The position numbers were made by a program, and so were the translations under genes. Below the pieces are notes generated by a model. That model ran no database searches. It was not told where the DNA came from and saw nothing but the letters and a program-made list of their open reading frames with translations. Source: Sphingomonadaceae bacterium (GTDB lineage Bacteria; Pseudomonadota; Alphaproteobacteria; Sphingomonadales; Sphingomonadaceae). Taken from it: a stretch of 64,000 nt of DNA. Location: NCBI GenBank assembly GCA_024236195.1, contig JACKKZ010000003.1, positions 62,001-126,000 of the forward strand, written 5' to 3'. Below, one piece after another: positions 16,742 to 24,866 of this stretch (position 1 is the stretch's first letter; each line of letters begins with the position of its first letter).

Positions 16742-17686
16742 ATGAGCGCAGACCCGCCGCCCATGCCTGACGAGTCGCCCGTGGCAGCGCCCAGTGAGCG
16801 CCAGAATATATTGCTGGTCACCGGCCTTTCCGGCGCGGGCAAGACTACGGCCCTGCGTGTGCTGGAAGACCTTGGCTGGGAAGCAATCGACAATTTCCCG
16901 ATCCGCCTGCTCGACCGCATGATCGGCAGCGAAGCAGGCGGCAAGGCACCGCCGCTCGCCATCGGCTTTGATTGCCGCACACGCGGTTTCCAGCCCAATG
17001 CGATCATCGACCAGGTCAAGGAATTGAGCGCGCGTGACGATTTGCTAGTCACCACGCTGTTCCTCGACTGCAACGGGCGTGAGCTGGAGCGGCGTTTCAA
17101 CGAGACTCGCCGGCGGCATCCTATGGCGCAGCAAGGGCCGGTTGCCCATGCCATAGCGGCGGAGCGCGAGCTGCTCGCCCCGCTGCGACGCTGGGCAGAT
17201 GCAGTGATCGACACCAGCGATTATTCCAGCAATGATCTGCAACAGGCCATCCGCGAGCGATTTGGCGACACTGCCCCGCGCGAGATGGAGCTGATAGTCT
17301 CCAGCTTTGGCTTTGCCCGCGGGATGCCTCCGCTGGCTGATCTCGTGTTTGACATGCGCTTCCTCGCCAACCCGCATTGGGAGCCGGAGTTGAAGGAGCA
17401 AACCGGGCAGGATGCACCGGTGGGCGAATACATCCGGAAGGACGAAGCTTTTGCCCCCGCATTCGCGCAAATCCGCGAGCTGCTGCTCACTCTGCTGCCA
17501 CGCTATGCTGCGCAGGGGCGCAGTTACGTCAATGTTGCCTTTGGTTGCACCGGCGGGCGGCATCGGTCTGTCTTTACAGCAGAACAAATGGCCGGGGCCT
17601 TGCGCGACCATGGCTTTTCGCCCACTGTGCTGCACCGCAATCTGGGATCGCGCGCAGCCGATACGATCGAAGGGCCGCAGGCATGA
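16742..17686 (+). CDS. rapZ: RapZ/YvcJ family P-loop nucleotide-binding protein
   Basis: RapZ (314 aa) binds nucleotides and, in enterobacteria, GlmY/GlmZ sRNAs to control glucosamine-6-phosphate synthase; in other bacteria the family is known as YvcJ. The Walker A motif is GLSGAGKTT (28-36). The conserved C-terminal half includes EYIRKDEAF and the RNA/nucleotide-binding region FGCTGGRHRSV (about 282-292). The proline-rich first 20 residues are not conserved. It lies between hprK and the EIIA/HPr genes, a placement shared with the ptsN/ptsO-rapZ clusters of proteobacteria, so a role in PTS-linked control of cell-wall precursor supply is likely but inferred. Confidence 0.93.
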   Translation: MSADPPPMPDESPVAAPSERQNILLVTGLSGAGKTTALRVLEDLGWEAIDNFPIRLLDRMIGSEAGGKAPPLAIGFDCRTRGFQPNAIIDQVKELSARDDLLVTTLFLDCNGRELERRFNETRRRHPMAQQGPVAHAIAAERELLAPLRRWADAVIDTSDYSSNDLQQAIRERFGDTAPREMELIVSSFGFARGMPPLADLVFDMRFLANPHWEPELKEQTGQDAPVGEYIRKDEAFAPAFAQIRELLLTLLPRYAAQGRSYVNVAFGCTGGRHRSVFTAEQMAGALRDHGFSPTVLHRNLGSRAADTIEGPQA

Positions 17687-17747
17687 GTTTTGAAAGCGCC
17701 AGCCAAAACGCTCGGAACACCGTTATTCTGGAACGAAGCACCCGCGC

Positions 17748-18161
17748 ATGATTGGAATGATCCTCGTCACCCATGGCGACCTTGCCGACCATTTTGTCGA
17801 AGCGATGGTGCATGTCGTGGGTGAACAGCCCGATGTGGCAACCATCTGCATCGGCCCCAATGACGATATGGAAGAGCGCCGCGCCGAAATTGCGGCAGCC
17901 ATCGAAACCGTCGATACCGGAAATGGGGCAATCGTCCTGACAGACCTGTTCGGCGGTACGCCTTCCAACCTTGCGATCTCGCTGCTCGATGCCGGGCATG
18001 TTGAAGTCATCGCGGGGATTAACCTGCCCATGCTGATCCGCCTCGCCGGCGCGCGCAAATGCATGAATGTGGTGGATGCTGCCAAGGCTGCGCGCGATGC
18101 CGGGCGCAATTACATCACCATGGCTTCTGAATATCTCAACCAGCAGGATGCCGCAGAATGA
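17748..18161 (+). CDS. PTS EIIA component, mannose/fructose family
   Basis: This 137-residue stand-alone EIIA domain (ManX-like; called PtsM or EIIA-Man in alphaproteobacteria) carries the phosphorylated residue His9 in VTHGDLA. TDLFGGTPSNLA (about 65-76) is the second family signature. No EIIB, EIIC or EIID gene is present, so it is a regulatory phosphoprotein rather than part of a sugar transporter. Its ATG is 61 bases after rapZ, and its stop overlaps the HPr start (ATGA). Likely phosphoflow is EI to HPr to this EIIA; ptsP/EI is not in the window. Confidence 0.93.
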   Translation: MIGMILVTHGDLADHFVEAMVHVVGEQPDVATICIGPNDDMEERRAEIAAAIETVDTGNGAIVLTDLFGGTPSNLAISLLDAGHVEVIAGINLPMLIRLAGARKCMNVVDAAKAARDAGRNYITMASEYLNQQDAAE

Positions 18162-18436
18162 GCGAGCTGCGCCGCGAAGTCACCATCGTCAACCAGCGCG
18201 GCCTCCATGCGCGGGCGAGCGCGAAATTTGTCAATGCCGTGGCCGCCTTGCCCGAAGGGGTGGAAGTGCGCGTGGTGAAGGATGGCAATGAAGCTGCAGG
18301 TGGCTCGATCCTTGGCCTGATGATGCTGGGCGCGGCCAAAGGGCATTCGGTTGAAGTGATCGTAGGCGGCACAGGCGACGAAGCGGTGCTGGACCAGCTT
18401 TGCGCGCTGGTGGAAGACGGTTTCGGCGAAGACTGA
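18158..18436 (+). CDS. ptsH: Phosphocarrier protein HPr (NPr-like)
   Basis: HPr (92 aa) relays phosphate from enzyme I to EIIA. The active histidine is His17 in RGLHARASAKF, and the regulatory serine that HprK would modify is Ser50 in AGGSILGLMML. Presence of both residues plus an hprK four genes upstream suggests a working two-input switch. It overlaps both neighbours (ATGA at the start; TGATG with the SpoU gene), so the whole run from chvI onward is probably one transcript. Confidence 0.95.
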   Translation: MSELRREVTIVNQRGLHARASAKFVNAVAALPEGVEVRVVKDGNEAAGGSILGLMMLGAAKGHSVEVIVGGTGDEAVLDQLCALVEDGFGED

Positions 18437-19239
18437 TGCGTCGAGAGATAACGGGCTTTTCCAACCCCACCGTCAAATACCTCCGCAGCCTGCGCGACAA
18501 GAAGCATCGCAAGCGGGAGAAGCGCTTCCTTGCCGAAGGGCTGCGGCTGCTGACCGATGCGCGTGAATGCGGGCATGTGCCGGAGACCCTCGTGATGGCC
18601 ACGGGCCGCGATCCCCATCCCTTGCTGGACGAGCTGGAAAGCGCGGTCGAGGCTGCAGGTGGCGAAATTATCGAGACTACACCCGACATACTCGCGAAGA
18701 TCACCGGCAAGGATAATCCGCAGGCGGTGGCGGGCGTGTTTGCGGAATTTGATACGTCGCTGACCGCGCTTGACCGGTCGCGTTCGGGCATCTGGCTGGT
18801 GGCGCAGGCCCTGCGCGATCCGGGCAATCTCGGCACGATGCTGCGCACGGGCGATGCGGTGGGCGCTGGCGGGCTGATCCTGATTGATGATTGCGCCGAC
18901 CCCTTCAGCGTGGAGGCGGTACGCGCGAGCATGGGGGCGATCTTTACCCAGCAAGTGGCGCAGGCCCGGTGGGAGGATTTCCTGCCCTGGCTGCGCGAGG
19001 GTGCTGGCCAGCTGGTCGCAGCCAGCCTGCGCGATGCCGTGCCCTATCGCGGCGCGCCTTACACCGCGCCTTGCTTCGTGCTGGTCGGCAATGAATCACG
19101 CGGCCTGCCCGAGGACTATGAGATGGCCTGCGACTTGCGTGTGACCATGCCGATGCGTGGTCGCGCCGACAGTCTGAACGCCGCCGTGGCAGGCGCAGTG
19201 CTGGCTTATGAAGTGCTGGATGGACTGGAGCAAAACTGA
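18436..19239 (+). CDS. SpoU/TrmH-family RNA 2'-O-methyltransferase
   Basis: This 267-residue SpoU-class (SPOUT) methyltransferase is close to RlmB/TrmH-type enzymes that methylate a ribose in rRNA or tRNA. An N-terminal substrate-binding domain (NPTVKYLRSLRDKKHRKRE, about 8-26) precedes the catalytic domain. The trefoil-knot SAM site shows LRDPGNLGTMLRT (motif 1), VLVGNESRGLPEDY (motif 2) and MRGRADSLNAAVAGAVLAYE (motif 3). The start overlaps the HPr stop (TGATG). The exact RNA target cannot be read from sequence. Association with the PTS block is positional only. Confidence 0.92.
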   Translation: MRREITGFSNPTVKYLRSLRDKKHRKREKRFLAEGLRLLTDARECGHVPETLVMATGRDPHPLLDELESAVEAAGGEIIETTPDILAKITGKDNPQAVAGVFAEFDTSLTALDRSRSGIWLVAQALRDPGNLGTMLRTGDAVGAGGLILIDDCADPFSVEAVRASMGAIFTQQVAQARWEDFLPWLREGAGQLVAASLRDAVPYRGAPYTAPCFVLVGNESRGLPEDYEMACDLRVTMPMRGRADSLNAAVAGAVLAYEVLDGLEQN

Positions 19240-19281
19240 GCATTCAGCGCCACGTCAGGTCCGGGATGTTTTGATGCGGGC

Positions 19282-19695
19282 ATGAAGATCATCCCGACCC
19301 TTGCCCTTGCCGCTATGGCGCTGTCCACCGGAGCCTGTGCCACCGTGCCGTCTTATTCTGCCTCTCCTGCGCTGGAGGGCACCAACTGGCGCTTCACCAG
19401 CATCGACGACAGCGCGCCCGCCGTGCCGGACCGCGCCGAACTGGAATTCCAGCCCGACCGCCTCGGCGCGAGCGTCGGTTGCAACGGCATGGGCGGCAGC
19501 TGGCATATGGAGGGCAAGCAGCTAGTCACCGGACCGCTCATCTCCACCCAGATGTTTTGCGAAGGGCTGGTCTGGGAGCAGGAGCGCGCGGTGAGCGAAT
19601 TGTTGTCTGGCAGGCCCACTGTGCGGGTTGAAGGTGACATGCTGCTGCTGCTGGGCGAGAAACACAGCGCGAAACTTGTGCGGGTGAGGGAGTAA
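19282..19695 (+). CDS. META-domain (HslJ-like) lipoprotein
   Basis: This 137-residue envelope protein has a signal peptide with a weak lipobox (STGAC, Cys19) and a META domain (about 30-135): GTNWRFTSIDD, then the family-typical GCNGMGGSW and a conserved second cysteine in MFCEGLVWEQE. HslJ and related META proteins are linked to heat and antibiotic tolerance, but no enzymatic role is known. It is monocistronic, 42 bases after the SpoU gene. The convergent gene at 19737 begins 41 bases after its stop. Confidence 0.85.
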   Translation: MKIIPTLALAAMALSTGACATVPSYSASPALEGTNWRFTSIDDSAPAVPDRAELEFQPDRLGASVGCNGMGGSWHMEGKQLVTGPLISTQMFCEGLVWEQERAVSELLSGRPTVRVEGDMLLLLGEKHSAKLVRVRE

Positions 19696-19736
19696 GCGGG
19701 ACGGCGGGCAAACAACCCCTGATTGGACCTTCGCCC

Positions 19737-20306
19737 CTAAGCCTTTCCAAACAGCCTGTGCCAGAAGCCAGTCCTGAGTTTGAGCGGCTTCATATCCGGC
19801 GTCCAGCGGGGTGGCTGCTCATCGCCCGGCACGAAACCCGTGCCATCGTCCGAACCGATGATCCGATGTCCGAAAGCCCGAACGAGGGCACGCAATGAAT
19901 CAATGCCGCCGTAGGGAAAGCCATGCGGGTCAATCTCCAGACGGCCGATGCCATCATCCAGCATTCTCACACCGACAAGATCGTACTCACTTGTGAGTAT
20001 GACTTCCACCATTGACCCAAAGTCCCAAGGGGGCGTGGGCATGGCGAAACTGAGACGTTGCTCAACTGGGGTTGAGAACCAGAATGTGTTCCACATTTCA
20101 GCTTCGCTCTCGCTCGGCCACCAGAATTCTTTCCTGTCGCCTTCGAGAAAATATCGCAGCCAGAATTCGTCATCCTGCTGGCATTCCGAATCCTTCTGGC
20201 GACCGAGCTCGCTGACGACGCTCTGCAATCGATCAAATGCCGCATGGTCCGCTATGCTGAATTCTACATAGCAATATTGGCGAGCGGTGTTTTCAACCTG
20301 AGGCAA
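19737..20306 (-). CDS. Hypothetical protein, TTG start behind a G8 tract
   Basis: This 189-residue protein belongs to no family I can name. It is soluble, acidic, and rich in aromatic residues (FWLRYFLEGDRKEFWWPS; NTFWFSTPVEQ), with a C-terminal part ending in FWHRLFGKA. The likely start is TTG 20306. AGGAGG stands 12 bases upstream and is followed directly by a run of G residues, giving an 8-base homopolymer between the ribosome-binding site and the start. The longer frame from 20483 lies over the 3' end of the neighbouring gene and has no conserved look. The size and Trp/Asp content recall immunity-type proteins, but no toxin gene is nearby, so I make no functional call. Confidence 0.68.
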   Translation of the reverse strand: MPQVENTARQYCYVEFSIADHAAFDRLQSVVSELGRQKDSECQQDDEFWLRYFLEGDRKEFWWPSESEAEMWNTFWFSTPVEQRLSFAMPTPPWDFGSMVEVILTSEYDLVGVRMLDDGIGRLEIDPHGFPYGGIDSLRALVRAFGHRIIGSDDGTGFVPGDEQPPRWTPDMKPLKLRTGFWHRLFGKA

Positions 20307-20326
20307 GTTGCGCCCCCCCCTCCTAC

Positions 20327-20965
20327 TTAATCCCCCGCCACAAGCACGGCAATCTGCCACTTCCCATCCACCGGAGACACCAGCAGGCGGTAGTCGATCA
20401 GGCTGCGTAGCTGGTCCGCGCGGACATAGCCGGTCGGGCCGTGGGGCTTGGAGACGCGGAGATATTCCGCTTGCGGGTCCCATTCGCCCGCTAGTTGCAC
20501 CGCATCCCAGTTGAGCGTTGCCAGCACCTTGGCGTCAGCATCAGGGGCAGCGCGCATCGCAACGCTGGAACCGGTGGCAAGCATGCCCTCCATGCCATCG
20601 ACTTCGTCGATGCGCTGGCTCCAGTACCAAGGCAGAGTGATCTCTGGCCCCTCCCCGCTATCGCCTGCTGCGCAGCCGAGCCGCAGCAATGCGTCCAATT
20701 CCTGCCAGAGGTTGTAGGGCGGTTCGTCGAGCCGCTCGCGCAAGGTCTCGCGCCCGCTGCCGCCACCGAAATCGAGGAGGATATCCGGCGAAGCGAGCGC
20801 CAGCAGCATAGCCTCATCGCGATTGACCACCGCCGTGGTCAGCGCGCGGCGGAAATCGCTCGCGCCGGGGACGGAGCCACAAGTGTCACGCGGCGGCCAG
20901 CTCTTCGCCTCGGCCACGCCGGGCAGCGCCACCAACACCGCCGTTGCAAGCAGGAGTTTCTTCAT
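20327..20965 (-). CDS. Secreted SH3-like domain protein
   Basis: This 212-residue exported protein has a clear signal peptide (KKLLLATAVLVALPGVAEA, cleavage after AEA at about 20). The C-terminal half contains a bacterial SH3-like (SH3b) module: ATGSSVAMRAAPDADAKVLA, LNWDAVQLAG and GYVRADQLRSL, the pattern VxxRxxP...G.....G.GYV typical of these folds. The N-terminal part (about 30-115) is uncharacterised. The ATG at 20965 overlaps the rmuC stop (ATGA), so it is made from the rmuC transcript. It probably binds peptidoglycan or another envelope ligand; this is inferred from the domain. Confidence 0.8.
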   Translation of the reverse strand: MKKLLLATAVLVALPGVAEAKSWPPRDTCGSVPGASDFRRALTTAVVNRDEAMLLALASPDILLDFGGGSGRETLRERLDEPPYNLWQELDALLRLGCAAGDSGEGPEITLPWYWSQRIDEVDGMEGMLATGSSVAMRAAPDADAKVLATLNWDAVQLAGEWDPQAEYLRVSKPHGPTGYVRADQLRSLIDYRLLVSPVDGKWQIAVLVAGD

Positions 20966-22398
20966 TCCGCCGCCTCCCTCGCAGTGTCAGTAACCTCCTC
21001 CGGAGCGCCCTCAATCAGCAAGTCCTCGCTCGTATAACGCGGCGCACCTTCCACCAGCGGCACATCATCCGCATCGCGCTTGCCGGTTTCGATGCCTTTG
21101 TCCCTGAGCTTGCGGGCAGAGGACAAGACATTGCGCTCGAAGCTGCCGACAAAACTATTGTAGTTCTTCACCGCGCTTTCCAGCCCGCCGCCGACCTTGC
21201 GCAAATGCTCCCCGGCAATCGCGATGCGATCGTAAAGCTCTGTCGCCAAGGTCCCGATCGCGCGTGCTTCCGCCGCCAGCGCATCCTGCCGCCAGACCTG
21301 CGCCACGGTGCGGGCAATCGCGACGAGGTTGGTAGGAGTGGCCAGCAACACCTTCTTCTCGAAAGCGAAATCCCACAGGCCCGGATCATGGTCGAGCGCG
21401 GCCGCGACGAAATGCTCGCCCGGCACGAACATCACCACATAGTCGGGCGCTTCTTCGAACTGGCTCTGGTAGCTCTTGGCCCCCAGCGCCTGCACATGGT
21501 TCTTCATCGAGCGGACATGTTCTGCCAAGGCCATGTCGCGCGCATTGTCATCATCCGCTTCAAACGCCTGCTGGTAGGCATTGAGCGAGACCTTGGAATC
21601 GATCACCAGGATCTTGCCGCCGGGGATGCGCACGATCGCATCGGGGCGCAGGCGGCCATCCTCTGTGTCGATGGAGTGCTCCATCATGAAATCGGTGTGC
21701 TCGGCCAGCCCGCATTGTTCGAGCAGGTTCTGCAGCGCCCGCTCCCCCCAGCGCCCGCGCGCCTTGGGCGCGTTGGTCAGCGAATTACCCAGCCGTTGCG
21801 CTTCACGGCGGACCTGTTCCTGCCCTTCGCGCATGGACTGGATCAGCCCCGCCAGTTGTCCAAAACTATCGACCCGCTGCTTCTCCAGCGACGTAACCTG
21901 TTCCTCATAGCTCTTGAGCCGCTGGTTGACCGGTTCGAGCAGCGCCGCAACCGCTTCCTTGTTTGCTTTTTCCGCATTGCCAAAGCGTTCGCTGGCGTTC
22001 TTGAGGAATTCCTCCTGCGCCCGGCCCAGTACTTTTGAGCCGGTCAGCTGGAATTCCTTCAGCAATTCCTCCCGCGCTTCCACCAGCAGGCGTTTCTGCT
22101 CGTCGAAATTGGCAGCATTGGCCTTGAGCGTTGCCAGCTCCCCTTTGAGCGCTTCGCGGTCATCGCGCACTTCATCGAGCAATTGCGCCAGCGTATCCGC
22201 CCGCGCCGCGCGGTCACTCATGGTCGCAAGTTCTGGCGCCATGCGGGAAAGTCGCTCGCGCGCTTCCTTCGCCTCTTCCTGCTGCTCCTCTGCCCGGCGG
22301 CGCCATTCAGCAACCGGACGTGAGCCGACGAACCAGCCAATCGCGGCAAAAGCGAGGCTGAAAGCAAAGGTGATGATGATCGCAACAATGGGTTCCAT
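20962..22398 (-). CDS. rmuC: DNA recombination protein RmuC
   Basis: RmuC (478 aa) limits inversions at short inverted repeats in E. coli and has a restriction-endonuclease-like core. An N-terminal membrane helix (PIVAIIITFAFSLAFAAIGW) is followed by a long coiled coil (about 25-170) and the nuclease-like domain with GRWGERALQNLLEQCG, RPDAIVRIPGGKILVIDSKV (the D...DSK catalytic pattern) and VMFVPGE. ATG 22398 is preceded by GGGGAG. The SH3-like gene is coupled downstream. Confidence 0.95.
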   Translation of the reverse strand: MEPIVAIIITFAFSLAFAAIGWFVGSRPVAEWRRRAEEQQEEAKEARERLSRMAPELATMSDRAARADTLAQLLDEVRDDREALKGELATLKANAANFDEQKRLLVEAREELLKEFQLTGSKVLGRAQEEFLKNASERFGNAEKANKEAVAALLEPVNQRLKSYEEQVTSLEKQRVDSFGQLAGLIQSMREGQEQVRREAQRLGNSLTNAPKARGRWGERALQNLLEQCGLAEHTDFMMEHSIDTEDGRLRPDAIVRIPGGKILVIDSKVSLNAYQQAFEADDDNARDMALAEHVRSMKNHVQALGAKSYQSQFEEAPDYVVMFVPGEHFVAAALDHDPGLWDFAFEKKVLLATPTNLVAIARTVAQVWRQDALAAEARAIGTLATELYDRIAIAGEHLRKVGGGLESAVKNYNSFVGSFERNVLSSARKLRDKGIETGKRDADDVPLVEGAPRYTSEDLLIEGAPEEVTDTAREAAE

Positions 22399-22449
22399 AT
22401 CATTCTCCCCAATGTTCCGGTGGCTACCCGCCACCGGAAACAAAGGTCG

Positions 22450-22602
22450 TTACTCTCCTGCGAAAACACCGATATCACGCAACGCGTCGCCAACAGAGGC
22501 AAAACCAATGTCAGAAAAAGCGTAAATTGTACCATCGGGACGCATCAGCATCCAATGGATGCCATCAGAGAGACGACACGTGGAATAGAGCCGACGTTCC
22601 AT
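22450..22602 (-). CDS. Small protein, 50 codons, strong ribosome-binding site
   Basis: This frame encodes 50 residues, starting MERRLYSTCRLSDG and ending GDALRDIGVFAGE. The ATG at 22602 is preceded by CAGGAGG at 7 bases, one of the best ribosome-binding sites in the window. The frame ends in TAA, 51 bases before rmuC on the same strand. The middle (HWMLMRPDGTIYAFSDIGFAS) looks like a compact two-strand protein with a sensible residue mix and not like out-of-frame translation. I recognise no family. Codon use is less GC-rich than in neighbouring genes, so horizontal origin or relaxed selection is possible. Confidence 0.6.
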   Translation of the reverse strand: MERRLYSTCRLSDGIHWMLMRPDGTIYAFSDIGFASVGDALRDIGVFAGE

Positions 22603-22897
22603 CAGCTGCCTCCTGTGTCGATTCAATTATCAAATCGGACGAGGCTTTCCGGTTTCAGAGCGAAGATTGGGCAATATAGACGAGGAGAGATTGCAGGGTT
22701 CTATCTTGCAGTTTTACCGCGGTGCCCTGTTCTAACAATCGCCATCAGCCTTGGTTCTCTCATTCAGCGTACTTGCCAAATGTCCAGCGTCAGATGCCAA
22801 GAGTCATGGGTCCATAAGCACTATCCCTTTGTTGAACGAAAAGGGAACGTCTCATAGAAAGATGTTTAACGCAAGGTATGTGGATAAATTAGCGGCA
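22603..22897. other. Intergenic stretch without a recognisable gene
   Basis: These 295 bases between def and the 50-codon gene are more AT-rich than the surroundings. I see no frame with a ribosome-binding site, no tRNA and no strong hairpin. It may hold the promoter of the small gene. Confidence 0.5.
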
Positions 22898-23464
22898 TCA
22901 CGCCGCCTTGCGCGCCTTTTCCAGCTTCTTGAGCGCCATGTTGCGCTTCAACCGGCTGAGATGGTCGATGAAGAGGATGCCTTCGAGATGGTCCATCTCG
23001 TGCTGGAGGCAGGTCGCCATCAGCCCCTCCAGCGCTTCCTCATGCGTGTTGCCCTCCAGGTCCTGCCAGCGGACGCGGCAGGTCGCGGGGCGGTCAACAT
23101 CAGCATAGATATCGGGGACTGACAGGCAGCCTTCCTGGTAGGTGGAGAGCTCCTCCGACGGGTCGAGGATTTCGGGGTTGATGAAGACCCGCGGTTCCTT
23201 CTTGGTCGGATAGTGGTGATGGTGGTGGCCATCATGATTACACTCTTCCGGCTCGGCATCGAGATCCTCGGGCTGGAGGTCGATCACCAGAACGCGAAGG
23301 GGCACACCAACCTGGATCGCGGCAAGGCCAATGCCGGGCGCGTCATACATCGTCTCGAACATGTCCTCGACGAGCGTCTTGAGCTCATCGTCAAATTTTT
23401 CGACCGGAGTCGAGACGGTTTTCAGCCGGGGGTCCGGCGCTTCAAGGATTTCGCGTATGGCCAT
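22898..23464 (-). CDS. def: Peptide deformylase with a histidine-rich insert
   Basis: Def (188 aa) removes the formyl group from nascent proteins. All three motifs are intact: GIGLAAIQVG (44-53), EGCLSVP (111-117, metal ligand Cys113) and QHEMDH (154-159, ligands His155/His159, catalytic Glu156). Between motifs 1 and 2 there is an insertion of about 20 residues relative to E. coli Def, with the sequence PEECNHDGHHHHHY (72-85), including five histidines in a row. This could bind metal near the iron site. The DUF2306 gene lies upstream and recR and fmt beyond it; in many alphaproteobacteria def, fmt and truA are adjacent. Confidence 0.96.
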   Translation of the reverse strand: MAIREILEAPDPRLKTVSTPVEKFDDELKTLVEDMFETMYDAPGIGLAAIQVGVPLRVLVIDLQPEDLDAEPEECNHDGHHHHHYPTKKEPRVFINPEILDPSEELSTYQEGCLSVPDIYADVDRPATCRVRWQDLEGNTHEEALEGLMATCLQHEMDHLEGILFIDHLSRLKRNMALKKLEKARKAA

Positions 23465-23528
23465 GCGGGGCAGATACGCGCGGCGCGCATCATTTTCAAT
23501 GCAAAGGACGATGCAACATTTATGCGGC

Positions 23529-24173
23529 TTATCGTGCGAATAGTTTGCGGACCGTGGGCCCCCAATTGAGCCATACCTCGGTGATCAGGATGGGAAGGAA
23601 CAGGGTCAACCATTCCTTCGTCGTTTCCTGCAAATCCTCAATCGGCATGAAAGCGAAGATTTCACCCTGCATCCTGTTGATGATCCTGACCCACACAAAG
23701 GCACCACCCAGAGCAAGTGCCCGGATCGCAAAGCGGCGATGGTTGACGAAATCGCGCCGACGGGCTGCCTGCCATGCAATTGCGGCAAAGCAGAACCAGA
23801 TCGAGCCGAGTAATGTCAGGGGGATACGGGATCCGGGCAGGGAAATCGTTGCCCCCAAATACACCCCTAGCAGGCCGGCGATCATGCAGCTGGCCAGGAA
23901 AACCCGCCCCAGCCAGCGATGCAGCGCTGGCCTCGACTGCCTCAACCCCGGCATGAACTGGAAAGGGGCGATCAGCAGTATCGGCGAAGCAACCACCGCA
24001 TGGCCAACATACCAGACGACCCGGTTCCAGGTGGTCGACCCGTCCTGCAATTCCGGTGAGAGGACATCGCCAACTGAATCAAACAGGAAATAGATACTGG
24101 CGCAAAGGAAGAATGCCCAGAATACAAACCAGACCGGATGAATGGCCCCCGCCCTGTTAGTCACCGTCACCAT
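23529..24173 (-). CDS. DUF2306 family membrane protein
   Basis: This 214-residue membrane protein has about six helices and the DUF2306 pattern: a conserved basic segment between helices (FMPGLRQSRPALHRWLGRVF, about 80-99) and NHRRFAIRALALG (about 144-156), whose histidines may bind metal or haem. Function is unknown. I use ATG 24173, where the hydrophobic N-terminus begins; the frame extends upstream to 24386, but this overlaps the end of recR and has no membrane character. It lies between def and recR on the same strand, breaking an otherwise housekeeping cluster. Confidence 0.82.
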   Translation of the reverse strand: MVTVTNRAGAIHPVWFVFWAFFLCASIYFLFDSVGDVLSPELQDGSTTWNRVVWYVGHAVVASPILLIAPFQFMPGLRQSRPALHRWLGRVFLASCMIAGLLGVYLGATISLPGSRIPLTLLGSIWFCFAAIAWQAARRRDFVNHRRFAIRALALGGAFVWVRIINRMQGEIFAFMPIEDLQETTKEWLTLFLPILITEVWLNWGPTVRKLFAR

Positions 24174-24216
24174 GCACCGTCCCTCGCCAAAGAAACCATG
24201 CGCCCGCACGGAACCT

Positions 24217-24813
24217 TTACCCCACCGGTCGCCTTGCGCGCAATGCCTGCGCCAGCGTGCCTTCGTCGAGGTAATCCAGTTCGCCGCCAACCGGCAGGCC
24301 ATGCGCCAGCTGGGTGATGCGTACCGGGAAACCCTCCAGCCGCTCGGCGAGGTAGTGGGCGGTGGTCTGCCCTTCCAGCGTCGCATTCATCGCCAGCACC
24401 ACTTCATCCACCCCGCCCTCTTCGACGCGGGCGAGCAGGCTGGCGATATTCAGATCCTCCGGCCGCACGCCTTCCAGCGCGGAGAGCTTGCCACCCAGCA
24501 CGTGATAGCGCCCGGTAAACAGCTTCGCCCGGTCGAGCGCCCACAAGTCAGCGACATCCTCAACGACACAGATCGAGCGCTGGTCCCGACGGGGATCAGC
24601 GCAGATTCCGCAGGGGTTGGTGGTATCGACATTGCCGCATGTGTCGCATTCTACCAGCTTGCCGCGCACATCCTCCAGCGCGTCAAGCAAGGCCACCAGC
24701 CCGGTCTCGCGCCGTTTCACCAGCCATAGCACTGCCCGCCGCGCACTGCGCGGGCCGAGACCGGGGAGCCGGGCCAAAGCTTGCGAAAGCCGTTCGATCT
24801 CTTGCGATGCCAT
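24217..24813 (-). CDS. recR: Recombination protein RecR
   Basis: RecR (198 aa) works with RecO (and RecF) to load RecA at gaps. The helix-hairpin-helix region (RLPGLGPRSARRAVLWLVKR, about 14-33) is followed by a C4 zinc motif (CDTCGNVDTTNPCGIC, about 58-73), the Toprim domain (about 80-175) and a conserved C-terminal segment (ARGLPVGGELDYLDEGTLA-like). ATG 24813 gives the usual N-terminus. It is divergent from fmt with only 53 bases between start codons, so the two promoters must overlap or sit close. Confidence 0.97.
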   Translation of the reverse strand: MASQEIERLSQALARLPGLGPRSARRAVLWLVKRRETGLVALLDALEDVRGKLVECDTCGNVDTTNPCGICADPRRDQRSICVVEDVADLWALDRAKLFTGRYHVLGGKLSALEGVRPEDLNIASLLARVEEGGVDEVVLAMNATLEGQTTAHYLAERLEGFPVRITQLAHGLPVGGELDYLDEGTLAQALRARRPVG

Positions 24814-24866
24814 GGAACGCCAGATAGGGCTTGCGGCCCGCACTGGCAAAGGCTCTGCACCCGATT

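Noticed and set aside
19737..20306. Idea that the orphan protein is an immunity protein
   Set aside because: No toxin, secretion or polymorphic-repeat gene is nearby; composition alone is not enough.
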